DNA of 64,000 nucleotides from Streptomyces sp. ATexAB-D23 (GCF_000373645.1 NZ_KB892009.1:77780-141779); one strand, 5' to 3'. Shown: positions 1-8,313, numbered from the stretch's first letter. Translations and numbers: made by a program. The notes: generated from the letters alone by a model not told the origin.

Positions 1-85
1 CGGCTGGCCGCTCGGCCGGATCGGCTCCCTGCCGGGCACCTCGGCGTTCGACGGCATACCGGCGCCGGGCCCGGCCCATGGGTAA
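1..85 (+). CDS. sipW: Type I signal peptidase, C-terminal end (partial)
   Basis: Reading from base 2 gives the last 27 residues of a protein that starts outside the window, ending at TAA 83-85. It contains GWPLGRIG and SAFDG, the C-terminal signature shared with the four signal peptidases downstream (AWPVNRW, AWPLGSM and VWPFGHW in equivalent positions). It ends soon after this box, with no hydrophobic C-terminal anchor. The stop overlaps the next start (ATG at 78) by 8 bp, so the two are probably translationally coupled. By position it corresponds to sipW of the S. lividans sipWXYZ cluster. The assignment rests on a short tail and on synteny. Confidence 0.72.
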   Translation, partial: GWPLGRIGSLPGTSAFDGIPAPGPAHG

Positions 86-1142
86 CCGCGGGCGTCAGGG
101 CGGGGCCGCGCCGGACGCGGCCAGCGCGCGTTCGCTGCCGACCCGGGCGGAGCGGCGCAAGCTGGCCCGCAAGGTGAAGCGCAAGCGGCGCAGGTCGGCG
201 GTGCGGGAGATCCCGCTGCTGATCACGGTCGCGCTGCTCATCGCGCTGTTCCTCAAGACGTTCCTGGTGCAGGCCTTCGTGATCCCCTCCGGGTCGATGG
301 AGCAGACCATCCGGATCGGCGACCGGGTGCTGGTGGACAAGCTGACGCCCTGGTTCGGGTCCAAGCCGCAGCGCGGCGACGTCGTCGTGTTCCGCAACCC
401 GTCGGACTGGCCGCCCCCGAACCCGACGAGCTCCGAGGAGTCCCCCGTCGTCGTCAAGCAGGTGAAGGAGGCACTCACCTTCATCGGGCTGCTTCCTTCG
501 GGCGACGAGCAGGATCTGATCAAGCGGGTCGTGGCCGTCGGGGGCGACACCGTGAAGTGCTGCGCGCAGGACGGGCGGCTCACCGTCAACGGCGTGGCGA
601 TCGACGAACCCTATGTTTTCCCCGGGGATTCCCCTTCCACCATCAAATTCGAGGTAAAGGTTCCGGCGGGCCGTCTCTTCGTCATGGGGGACCACCGCTC
701 CAATTCCGCCGATTCACGTTTCCACCTGGACAAGGCGGCGGACGGCACGATCGCCGAGGAGGCGGTCGTGGGGCGGGCGAAGTGGATCGTCTGGCCCTTC
801 GGACACTGGAGCGGTCTGGCGGAACGCTCGGCGTTCGCCGGGGTCCCGGACGCGCGCGCCGGTACGGCTGCCGCCTCGGGGCCGTCGAATAGTGTGTCCG
901 AGTATCCATACGGATCGACCCGTCTCCCGACCCCTGCGGAACTCCCGCTCGTTATGGGAGTGGTGGGCCTGCATCGGCTAGGACGCAGGCGGTGGCACGG
1001 AATAAGGAGTGGATGTGGGGGATTTGGCGGTCGGCGCACGATCCGGACACGAAGAACCCGAGGACCGGCCGGGCGGTCCGGCGCACGCCGAGTCCGCCGG
1101 GGAGCCGGCGGACTCGGCGACGGCGAGCGGGGCGGAGAGTGA
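78..1142 (+). CDS. sipX: Type I signal peptidase (SipX-like)
   Basis: Membrane-anchored leader peptidase that cleaves signal peptides from Sec/Tat-exported preproteins on the outer face of the membrane. A basic N-terminus (KVKRKRRR) precedes a membrane segment at about residues 45-64. The serine box PSGSME gives nucleophile Ser73 and the lysine box IKRVVAVGGD gives general base Lys149. GDHRSNSADSR and VWPFGHW follow. The start overlaps the upstream gene by 8 bp. After about base 890 third-position GC bias weakens, and the last 128 bp overlap the next gene in another frame, so the real C-terminus is uncertain. A TAG in another frame at 890-892 would end it earlier if a frameshift existed. An over-long SipX tail overlapping sipY may be normal for this family. 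Confidence 0.85.
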   Translation: MGNRGRQGGAAPDAASARSLPTRAERRKLARKVKRKRRRSAVREIPLLITVALLIALFLKTFLVQAFVIPSGSMEQTIRIGDRVLVDKLTPWFGSKPQRGDVVVFRNPSDWPPPNPTSSEESPVVVKQVKEALTFIGLLPSGDEQDLIKRVVAVGGDTVKCCAQDGRLTVNGVAIDEPYVFPGDSPSTIKFEVKVPAGRLFVMGDHRSNSADSRFHLDKAADGTIAEEAVVGRAKWIVWPFGHWSGLAERSAFAGVPDARAGTAAASGPSNSVSEYPYGSTRLPTPAELPLVMGVVGLHRLGRRRWHGIRSGCGGFGGRRTIRTRRTRGPAGRSGARRVRRGAGGLGDGERGGE

Positions 1143-1944
1143 CGGCGGCGCGTCCGGCGGCAGCACGGCCCGGAAGAAGAAGAATGCCCGCCCGTTCTGG
1201 AAGGAACTGCCCCTCCTCATCGGCGTCGCGTTGATTCTGGCGTTGCTGATCAAGACGTTTCTGGTGCAGGCGTTCTCGATTCCTTCGGATTCGATGCAGA
1301 ACACGCTTCAGCGTGGTGACCGGGTGCTGGTGGACAAGCTGACGCCGTGGTTCGGTTCGGAGCCGGAGCGCGGCGAGGTCGTCGTCTTCCACGACCCGGG
1401 CGGCTGGCTGGAGGACACCCAGGCACCCGAGCCGAACGCGGTGCAGAAGTTCCTCAGCTTCATCGGTCTCATGCCGTCCGCCGAGGAGAAGGACCTGATC
1501 AAGCGGGTCATCGCGATCGGCGGTGACACCGTGGAGTGCAAGAAGAACGGACCGGTCGAGGTCAACGGCACGGCGCTGGACGACAAGTCGTTCATCTTCG
1601 AGGGGAACAGCGCCTGCGACGACCAGCCGTTCGGCCCGATCAAGGTCCCCAAGGGCCGGATCTGGGTGATGGGCGACCACCGGCAGAACTCGCTGGACTC
1701 CCGTTACCACCAGAATCTGGCGGGCGGCGGCACGGTCTCCACCGACGAGGTGGTCGGCCGGGCCATCGTGATCGCGTGGCCGGTCAACCGCTGGGCCACC
1801 CTGCCGATTCCCAAGACCTTCGACCAGCCGGGCCTCAACGCCGCGGCCGCCGCTGCGGCGCCCGGAGCGATCGGCCTCGCGGGCGCCGTACCGCTCGTGC
1901 TCTGGCGCAGGCGGCGCCGGACCGCGCCCCGGCGGACGACGTAA
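1015..1944 (+). CDS. sipY: Type I signal peptidase (SipY-like)
   Basis: Leader peptidase of 309 residues. I chose GTG 1015 because AAGGAG at 1003-1008 is well spaced from it; GTG 1009 is in frame but touches that site. An acidic low-complexity leader of about 50 residues is followed by a membrane segment (about 67-85), the serine box PSDSMQNT (Ser93), the lysine box IKRVIAIGGD (Lys163), GDHRQNSLDSR and AWPVNRW. A C-terminal hydrophobic stretch ends in an arginine cluster (LVLWRRRRR), suggesting a second anchor. Bases 1226-1399 are identical to 2237-2410 in the next peptidase. A perfect palindromic terminator follows the stop. Confidence 0.9.
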   Translation: MGDLAVGARSGHEEPEDRPGGPAHAESAGEPADSATASGAESDGGASGGSTARKKKNARPFWKELPLLIGVALILALLIKTFLVQAFSIPSDSMQNTLQRGDRVLVDKLTPWFGSEPERGEVVVFHDPGGWLEDTQAPEPNAVQKFLSFIGLMPSAEEKDLIKRVIAIGGDTVECKKNGPVEVNGTALDDKSFIFEGNSACDDQPFGPIKVPKGRIWVMGDHRQNSLDSRYHQNLAGGGTVSTDEVVGRAIVIAWPVNRWATLPIPKTFDQPGLNAAAAAAAPGAIGLAGAVPLVLWRRRRRTAPRRTT

Positions 1945-1950
1945 CCGACG

Positions 1951-1978
1951 AACCGCCCCCTGCGCGCAGGGGGCGGTT
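1951..1978 (+). terminator. Perfect palindromic terminator after sipY
   Basis: Two 14-base arms (1951-1964 and 1965-1978) form an uninterrupted 28-bp palindrome, AACCGCCCCCTGCG and its complement. It starts 6 bp after the sipY stop, in the 105-bp gap before the next signal peptidase. It probably closes the sipW-X-Y transcription unit, so the next two peptidases and the NUDIX gene would form a separate unit. Confidence 0.75.
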
Positions 1979-2049
1979 CTCCGATACGGCGGGCCGGCCG
2001 GCAGGGCGGTCCCCTGGGCAGGCATCCGGCGCAGAGTGAGGAAGCGGAC

Positions 2050-2949
2050 ATGAGTGGAGTGGCAGGCGGAGCACGGCCCGAGCAGGGGCCCACCCGGCAG
2101 CCGGAACCGGCCGACGCGACGGACACCGGCACCGACGCCGAGTCCGCCCCGGCCCCCGAGGCCGAGCCGGACAGCGGCGGGGACAAGATGAAGAACGCCC
2201 GCCCGTTCTGGAAGGAACTGCCCCTCCTCATCGGGATCGCGTTGATTCTGGCGTTGCTGATCAAGACGTTTCTGGTGCAGGCGTTCTCGATTCCTTCGGA
2301 TTCGATGCAGAACACGCTTCAGCGTGGTGACCGGGTGCTGGTGGACAAGCTGACGCCGTGGTTCGGTTCGGAGCCGGAGCGCGGCGAGGTCGTCGTCTTC
2401 CACGACCCGGACGGCTGGCTGCGCGACGAGCCGACCCCGAAGCCGAACGCCGTGCAGAAGTTCCTGAGCTTCGTCGGGCTGATGCCGTCCGCCGAGGAGA
2501 AGGACCTGATCAAGCGCACGATCGCGGTCGGCGGTGACACCGTGGAGTGCAAGAAGGGCGGGCCGGTCCAGGTCAACGGCAAGGCGCTCGACGAGCCGTA
2601 CGTCTTCCCCGGCAACAGCGCCTGCGACGACATGCCCTTCGGCCCGTTCAAGGTGCCCGACGGCAAGATCTGGGTGATGGGCGACCACCGGCAGGACTCG
2701 TCGGACTCGCGCTACCACACGGACGACGCCAACAAGGGCTTCGTGCCGGTGAGCCAGGTCGTGGGCCGGGCCGTGGTGGTGGCGTGGCCGGTCAACCGCT
2801 GGGCGACGCTTCCCGTTCCCGACACCTTCGACCAGTCCGGCATCGGCGCCGCGGCCGGAGCCGCGCCGGGTGCCGCCGGGCTCGCCGGTGCCCTGCCGCT
2901 CGTGCTGTGGCGCCGGCGGAGGCTGACCGCCGGGCGTACCGCCGGGTAG
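2050..2949 (+). CDS. Type I signal peptidase, additional SipY-like paralogue
   Basis: A 299-residue leader peptidase very close to the SipY-like gene upstream. ATG 2050 follows GTGAGGAAG at 2036-2044. It has an acidic N-terminal tail, a membrane segment (about 58-77), serine box PSDSMQNT (Ser85), lysine box IKRTIAVGGD (Lys155), GDHRQDSSDSR, AWPVNRW, and a C-terminal hydrophobic segment ending LVLWRRRR. All catalytic residues are present. The S. lividans cluster is described with four genes and this window has five, so this copy is best read as a tandem duplicate of sipY. The next peptidase follows within about 50 bp, which suggests co-transcription. Confidence 0.9.
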   Translation: MSGVAGGARPEQGPTRQPEPADATDTGTDAESAPAPEAEPDSGGDKMKNARPFWKELPLLIGIALILALLIKTFLVQAFSIPSDSMQNTLQRGDRVLVDKLTPWFGSEPERGEVVVFHDPDGWLRDEPTPKPNAVQKFLSFVGLMPSAEEKDLIKRTIAVGGDTVECKKGGPVQVNGKALDEPYVFPGNSACDDMPFGPFKVPDGKIWVMGDHRQDSSDSRYHTDDANKGFVPVSQVVGRAVVVAWPVNRWATLPVPDTFDQSGIGAAAGAAPGAAGLAGALPLVLWRRRRLTAGRTAG

Positions 2950-2998
2950 GGTGCCCACGCGGATCAGCGATTGTCGACCTCCGATGGGGGATGCCGGT

Positions 2999-3748
2999 AT
3001 GGGTGCAACAGGTCGTGCGGACGACGGCCGCGGCCGGCTCGGCGCGAGGCTGTCCTCGGTGGCCGTGGCCATCGGCTGCGTGCTCTTCCTCGGCGGCTTC
3101 GCCTGGGGAGCGGTGCTGTACCGGCCCTACACGGTCCCGACCGGCTCGATGACGCCTACGGTGAACGCGGGCGACAAGGTCCTCGCGCAGCGGGTGGACG
3201 GCGGCGACGTCCGGCGCGGTGACGTGGTCGTCTTCACCGACACCCAGTGGGGCGACATGCCCATGGTGAAGCGGGTGGTCGGCACCGGCGGCGACAAGAT
3301 CGTCTGCTGTGGCAAGGACGGCCGCCTCACGGTCAACGGCATACCCATCGACGAACCGTATCTGCGGTCCTCCGGCCGCGCCTCGGGCGAGGACTTCACG
3401 GCCGAGGTGCCGAAGGGGCAGCTCTTCCTGCTGGGCGACGACCGCACGGTCTCGCTGGACTCCCGGGTCCACCTGTCGGACGCCACCCACGGCTCGGTGC
3501 CGCGCGGCGCCGTGCAGGCCCGGGTCGACGCCGTCGCCTGGCCGCTCGGCTCCATGATCGACAGGCCCGAGGCCTTCGCGGCGCTGCCCGGCGGGGTCTC
3601 CTCGGCCGGGCCGCTGAAGCTCCAGCTCACCGCCATGGCCGTGGGCGTCGTGCTCATCCTCGGCGGTGCCGTGTACGGCCCGCTCGCGGCCCGTTCCTCC
3701 CGGCCGAAGCGGAGCACGCAGCCGAAGGCGGCGGCCGGTGTCCGCTGA
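2999..3748 (+). CDS. sipZ: Type I signal peptidase (SipZ-like)
   Basis: Leader peptidase, the most divergent of the five. ATG 2999 is chosen because GGGGGA at 2986-2991 is well placed; ATG 2984 and GTG 2951 are also in frame. N-terminal membrane segment at about residues 17-40, then serine box PTGSMTPT (Ser50), lysine box VKRVVGTGGD (Lys91), GDDRTVSLDSR (Asp replaces the usual His after GD) and AWPLGSM. A strong C-terminal membrane segment (AMAVGVVLILGGAVYG) is followed by a basic tail, giving the two-anchor topology typical of SipZ. The stop overlaps the NUDIX gene by 11 bp, so the two are coupled. Confidence 0.87.
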   Translation: MGATGRADDGRGRLGARLSSVAVAIGCVLFLGGFAWGAVLYRPYTVPTGSMTPTVNAGDKVLAQRVDGGDVRRGDVVVFTDTQWGDMPMVKRVVGTGGDKIVCCGKDGRLTVNGIPIDEPYLRSSGRASGEDFTAEVPKGQLFLLGDDRTVSLDSRVHLSDATHGSVPRGAVQARVDAVAWPLGSMIDRPEAFAALPGGVSSAGPLKLQLTAMAVGVVLILGGAVYGPLAARSSRPKRSTQPKAAAGVR

Positions 3749-4226
3749 AGTGCGCAAGGTCGCCCGCCTGGTACTCCTCGACCCGGACGACCGCATTCTG
3801 CTGATGCACGGCTTCGAACCGGAGGACCCGGAGCGCAGCTGGTGGTTCACCCCGGGCGGCGGTCTTGAGGGCGACGAGACCCGTGAGCGGGCCGCGCTGC
3901 GCGAGCTGGCCGAGGAGACCGGGATCACCGACGTCGAACTGGGCCCGGTCCTCTGGCAGCGGCGGTGCTCCTTCACCTTCGACGGCCGGCGCTGGGAACA
4001 GGACGAGTGGTACTTCCTGGCCCGTACCGCACAGACCGCCACCGACACCAGCGGCCACACATGGCTGGAACGCCGCAGTGTCACGGGTCTGAGGTGGTGG
4101 ACCTCCGCCGAACTGTCGGCGGCGCGTGAGACGGTGTACCCGACCAGACTCGCCGAGCTGCTCCGGACGCTGCTCGACGAGGGTCCTCCGGGTACGCCGG
4201 TGGTCCTGGCACCCGAAAACGCCTGA
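3738..4226 (+). CDS. NUDIX hydrolase
   Basis: A 162-residue NUDIX-fold pyrophosphohydrolase. The full Nudix box is visible as GGGLEGDE followed by RELAEETGI, which binds the divalent metal and cleaves a nucleoside diphosphate linked to another moiety. The substrate cannot be read from sequence; a housecleaning role on oxidised or modified nucleotides is typical of MutT-like members. GTG 3738 lies inside the end of sipZ and is followed directly by the conserved N-terminal strand (VRKVARLVLLD). A mutT-like gene after sipZ matches the S. lividans locus. A 7-bp inverted repeat at 4236-4252 follows the stop. Confidence 0.88.
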   Translation: MSAEVRKVARLVLLDPDDRILLMHGFEPEDPERSWWFTPGGGLEGDETRERAALRELAEETGITDVELGPVLWQRRCSFTFDGRRWEQDEWYFLARTAQTATDTSGHTWLERRSVTGLRWWTSAELSAARETVYPTRLAELLRTLLDEGPPGTPVVLAPENA

Positions 4227-4283
4227 GCGGCCGGGGCGCCGGGAGCCGGCGCACAATGGGGAAACGCACGGCTGAAGGGGAAC

Positions 4284-4598
4284 ATGCCAATGAGCGCCGA
4301 GGACCTCGAGAAGTACGAGACCGAGATGGAGCTGAAGCTCTACCGGGAGTACCGCGATGTCGTCGGTCTGTTCAAATATGTGATCGAGACCGAACGGCGC
4401 TTCTACCTCACCAACGACTACGAGATGCAGGTGCACTCGGTCCAGGGCGAGGTGTTTTTCGAGGTGTCCATGGCGGACGCCTGGGTCTGGGACATGTACC
4501 GGCCCGCACGGTTCGTCAAGCAGGTACGGGTGCTGACGTTCAAGGACGTCAACATCGAGGAGCTCAACAAGAGCGATCTCGAACTTCCGGGTGGCTGA
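4284..4598 (+). CDS. DUF2469 family protein
   Basis: A 104-residue soluble protein of the actinobacterial DUF2469 family, function unknown. It is strongly charged, with the conserved core KYETEMELKLYREY and aromatic-rich stretches (NDYEMQVHSV, ADAWVWDMYRPARFVK). ATG 4284 follows AAGGGG at 4275-4280; ATG 4290 is an alternative. There are no membrane segments or signal peptide. In actinobacteria this family sits next to the YraN and ComM/DprA genes, as here. Nothing in the sequence indicates a biochemical activity. Confidence 0.85.
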   Translation: MPMSAEDLEKYETEMELKLYREYRDVVGLFKYVIETERRFYLTNDYEMQVHSVQGEVFFEVSMADAWVWDMYRPARFVKQVRVLTFKDVNIEELNKSDLELPGG

Positions 4599-4599
4599 G

Positions 4600-4626
4600 T
4601 TATCCACAATCGCCCGCTTGTCCACC
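4600..4626 (+). promoter_or_regulatory. Pair of DnaA-box-like 9-mers
   Basis: TTATCCACA at 4600-4608 and TTGTCCACC at 4618-4626 each differ by one base from the Streptomyces DnaA box TTGTCCACA; the first is also a perfect E. coli-type box. They are in direct orientation, 18 bp start to start, in the 84-bp gap between DUF2469 and yraN. Two near-consensus sites this close suggest DnaA binding, either regulating the downstream genes or titrating DnaA. Binding itself is inferred. Confidence 0.5.
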
Positions 4627-4682
4627 AAGATCCACTGAGGTAGGGCGGAAGCGTCAGAGTCGGTGCCGGAGGTGGTGCCGAT

Positions 4683-5042
4683 ATGAACGCACGGGGGGCT
4701 CTCGGGCGGTACGGCGAGGACCTGGCGGCGCGGCTGCTGGCCGACGCCGGCATGTCCGTACTGGAACGGAACTGGCGCTGTCGCGCCGGCGAGATCGACA
4801 TCGTCGCGATGGACGGTGACGCGCTCGTCATCTGCGAGGTGAAGACCCGCAGGGCGGGCGCGTTCGAGCACCCGATGGCCGCGGTCAGCCCGGCCAAGGC
4901 GGACCGGCTGCGACGGCTGGCCGCGCTCTGGCTCGACCGGCACGGCGGCCCGCCGCCCGGCGGGGTGCGCATCGATCTGGTGGGTGTGGTGCTGCCCACG
5001 CGCGGTGCGCCCCTGGCCGAGCACGCCCGGGGGGTGGCGTGA
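4683..5042 (+). CDS. YraN family (UPF0102) protein, endonuclease-like fold
   Basis: A 119-residue member of the YraN/UPF0102 family, which has a restriction-endonuclease-like fold related to Holliday-junction resolvases. The conserved pattern is present: [11 protein letters not shown], then [15 protein letters not shown] and CEVKTRR. This places a Glu/Asp and a Glu-x-Lys pair where the family's predicted metal-binding active site lies. The cellular role is not established; a link to DNA processing is inferred from the fold and from ComM and DprA downstream. The stop overlaps the next start, so the gene is translationally coupled to it. Confidence 0.88.
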   Translation: MNARGALGRYGEDLAARLLADAGMSVLERNWRCRAGEIDIVAMDGDALVICEVKTRRAGAFEHPMAAVSPAKADRLRRLAALWLDRHGGPPPGGVRIDLVGVVLPTRGAPLAEHARGVA

Positions 5043-6667
5043 TGGGGTTCGCGCGTGCCTGCTCGGTCGCGCTGGTCGGCGTCGAGGGCGTGGTGGTGGA
5101 GGTCCAGGCGGACCTGGAGGCCGGGGTGGCGGCGTTCACCCTGGTGGGGCTGCCGGACAAGAGCCTGGTGGAGAGCCGGGACCGGGTCAGGGCCGCCGTG
5201 GTCAACTCCGGGGCCCAGTGGCCGCAGAAGAAGCTCACCGTGGGGCTGTCCCCGGCCTCGGTGCCCAAGGGCGGATCGGGCTTCGATCTCGCTGTCGCGT
5301 GCGCGGTGCTGGGCGCCGCCGAGCGGATCGACCCCGCCTCCATCGACGACGTGGTGATGATCGGGGAGCTGGGGCTCGACGGCCGGGTGCGCCCGGTACG
5401 AGGAGTGCTCCCCGCCGTCCTGGCGGCGGCCGAGGCGGGCTACCGGCAGGTGGTCGTCCCGGAACGGAGCGCGGGCGAGGCCGCCCTCGTGCCCGGCGTC
5501 TCCGTGCTCGGGGTGCGCAGCCTGCGGCAGCTGATCGCGGTGCTGTGCGACGAACCCGTGCCCGACGAACAGCGGGCCCAGGACGAGGGGCGCCCCGACA
5601 CCATGCTCGCCGGGCTGATGGTGCCCGGCGCCGGACTGGGCACCGGCATCGCCAGGGCCTCGGCGACGGCCGAGGGCGCCCGGCCGGACCTGGCGGACGT
5701 GGCGGGGCAGGAGCGGCCGCGCAAGGCCCTGGAGGTCGCCGCGGCCGGCGGCCACCACCTGCTGCTCACCGGGCCGCCGGGCGCGGGCAAGACCATGCTG
5801 GCCGAGCGCATGTCCGCGATCCTGCCGCCCCTGAGCAGGCAGGAATCCCTCGAAGTGACCGCCGTGCATTCGGTCGCTGGCATCCTGCCGCTCGGTGAGC
5901 CGCTGGTCTCCCGGGCGCCCTACTGCGCGCCGCACCACTCGGCGACCATGCAGTCGCTGGTCGGCGGGGGCAACGGGCTGCCGAGACCCGGCGCGGTCTC
6001 GCTCGCTCATCGCGGGATTCTCTTTCTGGACGAGGCGCCGGAATTCTCCGTCCGGGCGCTGGACGCGCTGCGCCAGCCCCTGGAGTCCGGGCACATCGTG
6101 GTGGCGCGCAGCGCGGGGGTGGTGCGGCTGCCGGCCCGGTTCCTGCTGGTGCTCGCGGCCAACCCCTGCCCGTGCGGGCGGCACACCCTGAGCGGGGACG
6201 GCTGCGAGTGCCCGCCGTCCGCGGTGCGCCGCTATCAGGCCCGGCTCTCCGGGCCGTTGCTCGACCGGGTGGATCTGAGGGTGGCCGTCGAGCCCGTCAC
6301 GCGCGAGGACCTGATGGGACGGGGCGGCAGGGGCGAGTCCACCGCGACGGTCGCGGCCCGGGTGCGGGAGGCCCGGACGCGGGCGGCCGAGCGGCTGGCG
6401 GGGACGGCCTGGACGACCAACAGCGAGGTCCCCGGCCATGAGCTGCGGACCCGGCTGGCCGCTGCGCCGGGCGCGCTGCTGGCGGCCGAGCGCGACATGG
6501 AGCGCGGCCTGCTCACCGCGCGGGGCCTTGACAGGGTGCTGCGGGTGGCGTGGACGGTGGCGGACCTGCGGGGCGCCGAGCGCCCGGACGCCTCGGACGT
6601 CGCGGTGGCCCTGGAGCTGCGCAGCGGCATCCCGCGCGGGGTCGCGCTGGGGGCGGGGGCGGCATGA
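5042..6667 (+). CDS. ComM/YifB-like Mg-chelatase-family AAA+ protein
   Basis: A 541-residue protein of the YifB/ComM family. The N-terminal Lon-protease-like domain (about 20-190) is followed by a Mg-chelatase AAA+ domain with Walker A GPPGAGKT (from about residue 244), Walker B LFLDEAPEF and a C-terminal lid. In naturally competent bacteria ComM is a hexameric helicase that extends branch migration during recombination; the role in Streptomyces is untested. The Cys-rich insert PCPCGRHTLSGDGCECPP is typical of the family. ATG 5042 overlaps the yraN stop (TGATG); GTG 5039 is equally possible. It overlaps dprA by 4 bp, so yraN, this gene and dprA look like one operon. Confidence 0.9.
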   Translation: MGFARACSVALVGVEGVVVEVQADLEAGVAAFTLVGLPDKSLVESRDRVRAAVVNSGAQWPQKKLTVGLSPASVPKGGSGFDLAVACAVLGAAERIDPASIDDVVMIGELGLDGRVRPVRGVLPAVLAAAEAGYRQVVVPERSAGEAALVPGVSVLGVRSLRQLIAVLCDEPVPDEQRAQDEGRPDTMLAGLMVPGAGLGTGIARASATAEGARPDLADVAGQERPRKALEVAAAGGHHLLLTGPPGAGKTMLAERMSAILPPLSRQESLEVTAVHSVAGILPLGEPLVSRAPYCAPHHSATMQSLVGGGNGLPRPGAVSLAHRGILFLDEAPEFSVRALDALRQPLESGHIVVARSAGVVRLPARFLLVLAANPCPCGRHTLSGDGCECPPSAVRRYQARLSGPLLDRVDLRVAVEPVTREDLMGRGGRGESTATVAARVREARTRAAERLAGTAWTTNSEVPGHELRTRLAAAPGALLAAERDMERGLLTARGLDRVLRVAWTVADLRGAERPDASDVAVALELRSGIPRGVALGAGAA

Positions 6668-8025
6668 CGGCACGGGACGCGGGGCGCTGGAGCGGGTCGC
6701 CGGCCCCGGAGGGCGGTGACGGCGCGGGGGCCGCGGGGCGCGGTGGCGGCGAGGTGGTCGCGGGGCGCGGGGGCGGCGCGGTCGTGGCGGGACGCGGGCC
6801 CGGCGGTGGGAGAGCCTTGGTCGCGGACGGCGGCGGGACATCGGGCGGGCGGGGGTGGCCGGCCGGGGGCGTGAGTGCGCGGGAGCGGCTGGCGCGGGCG
6901 GCGCTGACCCGGGTGCTGGAGCCGGGCGACGAGCACGGCGGCCGGTGGCTGAGGGAGTGCGGCGCGGCGGAGCTCTGGCGCCGGATCACGGCCCCGGGCG
7001 GGGAGGCGGAGCGGCTCGGCGGGATGACCGCGCGGCGGCTGGCCGGTTACCGGCTGAGGGCCGAGTGCGTCGACCCGGAGCGGGATCTGGCCGCCGTCGC
7101 GGCGGTCGGCGGGCGCTTCGTCTGTCCCGGTGACCCGGAGTGGCCGACACAGCTCGACGACCTGGGCGATGCGCGGCCGACCGGGCTCTGGGTGCGGGGG
7201 AGGCCCGATCTGCGGCTCTGGGCGCTGCGCTCGGTCGCCGTGGTCGGCGCCCGCGCCTGCACACCGTACGGGGCGCACATGGCGACGACACTGGGTGCCG
7301 GTCTGGCGGAGCGGGGCTGGGTGGTCGTCTCGGGGGCGGCTTTCGGGGTGGACGGGGCGGCGCACCGGGGCGCGCTGGCCGCCGGTGGCGCGACGATGGC
7401 GGTGCTGGCCTGCGGGGTGGACGTCCCCTACCCGCGCGGGCACGCCGAGCTGATCGGCCGCGTGGCCCAACAGGGGCTCGTCATCGGTGAACTGCCGCCG
7501 TCCGAACACCCGACGCGCAGCAGGTTCATCCTGCGGAACCGGGTGATCGCCGCGTTGACGCGGGGGACCGTCGTGGTCGAGGCCGAATACCGCAGCGGCT
7601 CCCTCGTCACGGCGCGCAGTGCGCAGCGGCTCGGCCGGTTCACGATGGGCGTTCCCGGGCCGGCGACCAGTGGTCTGTCAGCGGGTGTCCACGAACTCCT
7701 GCGGGGCGAGGGCGTGCTGGTGACGGACGCCGCGGAAGTCGCCGAACTCGTGGGGGACATCGGGGATCTGGCCCCCTCCAGGAGCGGTCCCGTGCTGGCC
7801 AGGGATCTGCTCGACGCCGTCGCAGGAAGGGTGCTGGACGCCCTGCCGGCCCGGACGGCCGTCGTCGCCCGCGAGGTGGCGCGCGTCGCCGGGACGAGCG
7901 CCGATGAAGCCCTCGGCAAACTGTACGAACTGCACTCACTGGGATTCGTCGAACGTGAGGGCGAAGGCTGGAGGTTGACGCGGCGGCCGAGTTGTCCGGA
8001 CGACGCTCGGCGAGGCGGTTCTTGA
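6664..8025 (+). CDS. dprA: DNA-processing protein DprA
   Basis: A 453-residue DprA/Smf homologue. The family binds single-stranded DNA and loads RecA in transformation and recombination. The Rossmann-like core is clear: VAVVGARACTPYG, GWVVVSGAAFGVDGAAHRGAL, VLACGVDVPYPRGH and SRFILRNRVIAALT. A C-terminal winged-helix region (about 380-445) follows. ATG 6664 overlaps the previous stop (ATGA). The first 70 residues are Gly/Ala/Arg-rich and unlike the family, so GTG 6871 (SARERLARAAL) may be the real start; that would give about 384 residues, nearer the usual size. Streptomycetes are not known to be naturally competent, so a repair role is more likely. Confidence 0.9.
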   Translation: MTARDAGRWSGSPAPEGGDGAGAAGRGGGEVVAGRGGGAVVAGRGPGGGRALVADGGGTSGGRGWPAGGVSARERLARAALTRVLEPGDEHGGRWLRECGAAELWRRITAPGGEAERLGGMTARRLAGYRLRAECVDPERDLAAVAAVGGRFVCPGDPEWPTQLDDLGDARPTGLWVRGRPDLRLWALRSVAVVGARACTPYGAHMATTLGAGLAERGWVVVSGAAFGVDGAAHRGALAAGGATMAVLACGVDVPYPRGHAELIGRVAQQGLVIGELPPSEHPTRSRFILRNRVIAALTRGTVVVEAEYRSGSLVTARSAQRLGRFTMGVPGPATSGLSAGVHELLRGEGVLVTDAAEVAELVGDIGDLAPSRSGPVLARDLLDAVAGRVLDALPARTAVVAREVARVAGTSADEALGKLYELHSLGFVEREGEGWRLTRRPSCPDDARRGGS

Positions 8026-8313
8026 TCTGGGGCATTCGGGTGAAAAGGTGAGGCCGATGACCTCGGCGGACGCTTCGACGGTGGTTCCGGGGCCGGTGCC
8101 TGCGGCGACGGCCCCGGGCCTCCGACGCGTCCGCGCCCCGGTGGGCTGTCATGTCCGCGGCCCGGTCGCGCGTCATGTGCGTCCGCCCGAGGGCGCAGGG
8201 GTCCGATCCCTTATCCTGCGCGCACCGCGACAGCGCGGTCACGCTACGCTCACAAGGATTCCGCCCCAGAGACAAGTCCCAGTACTTCACGGCAGAACGG
8301 CTCAAGGCACCAC

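Noticed and set aside
1226..2410. Assembly duplication of sipY
   Set aside because: Outside the identical block the two genes differ in many codons and in their ends, and a distinct terminator lies between, so both copies are real.
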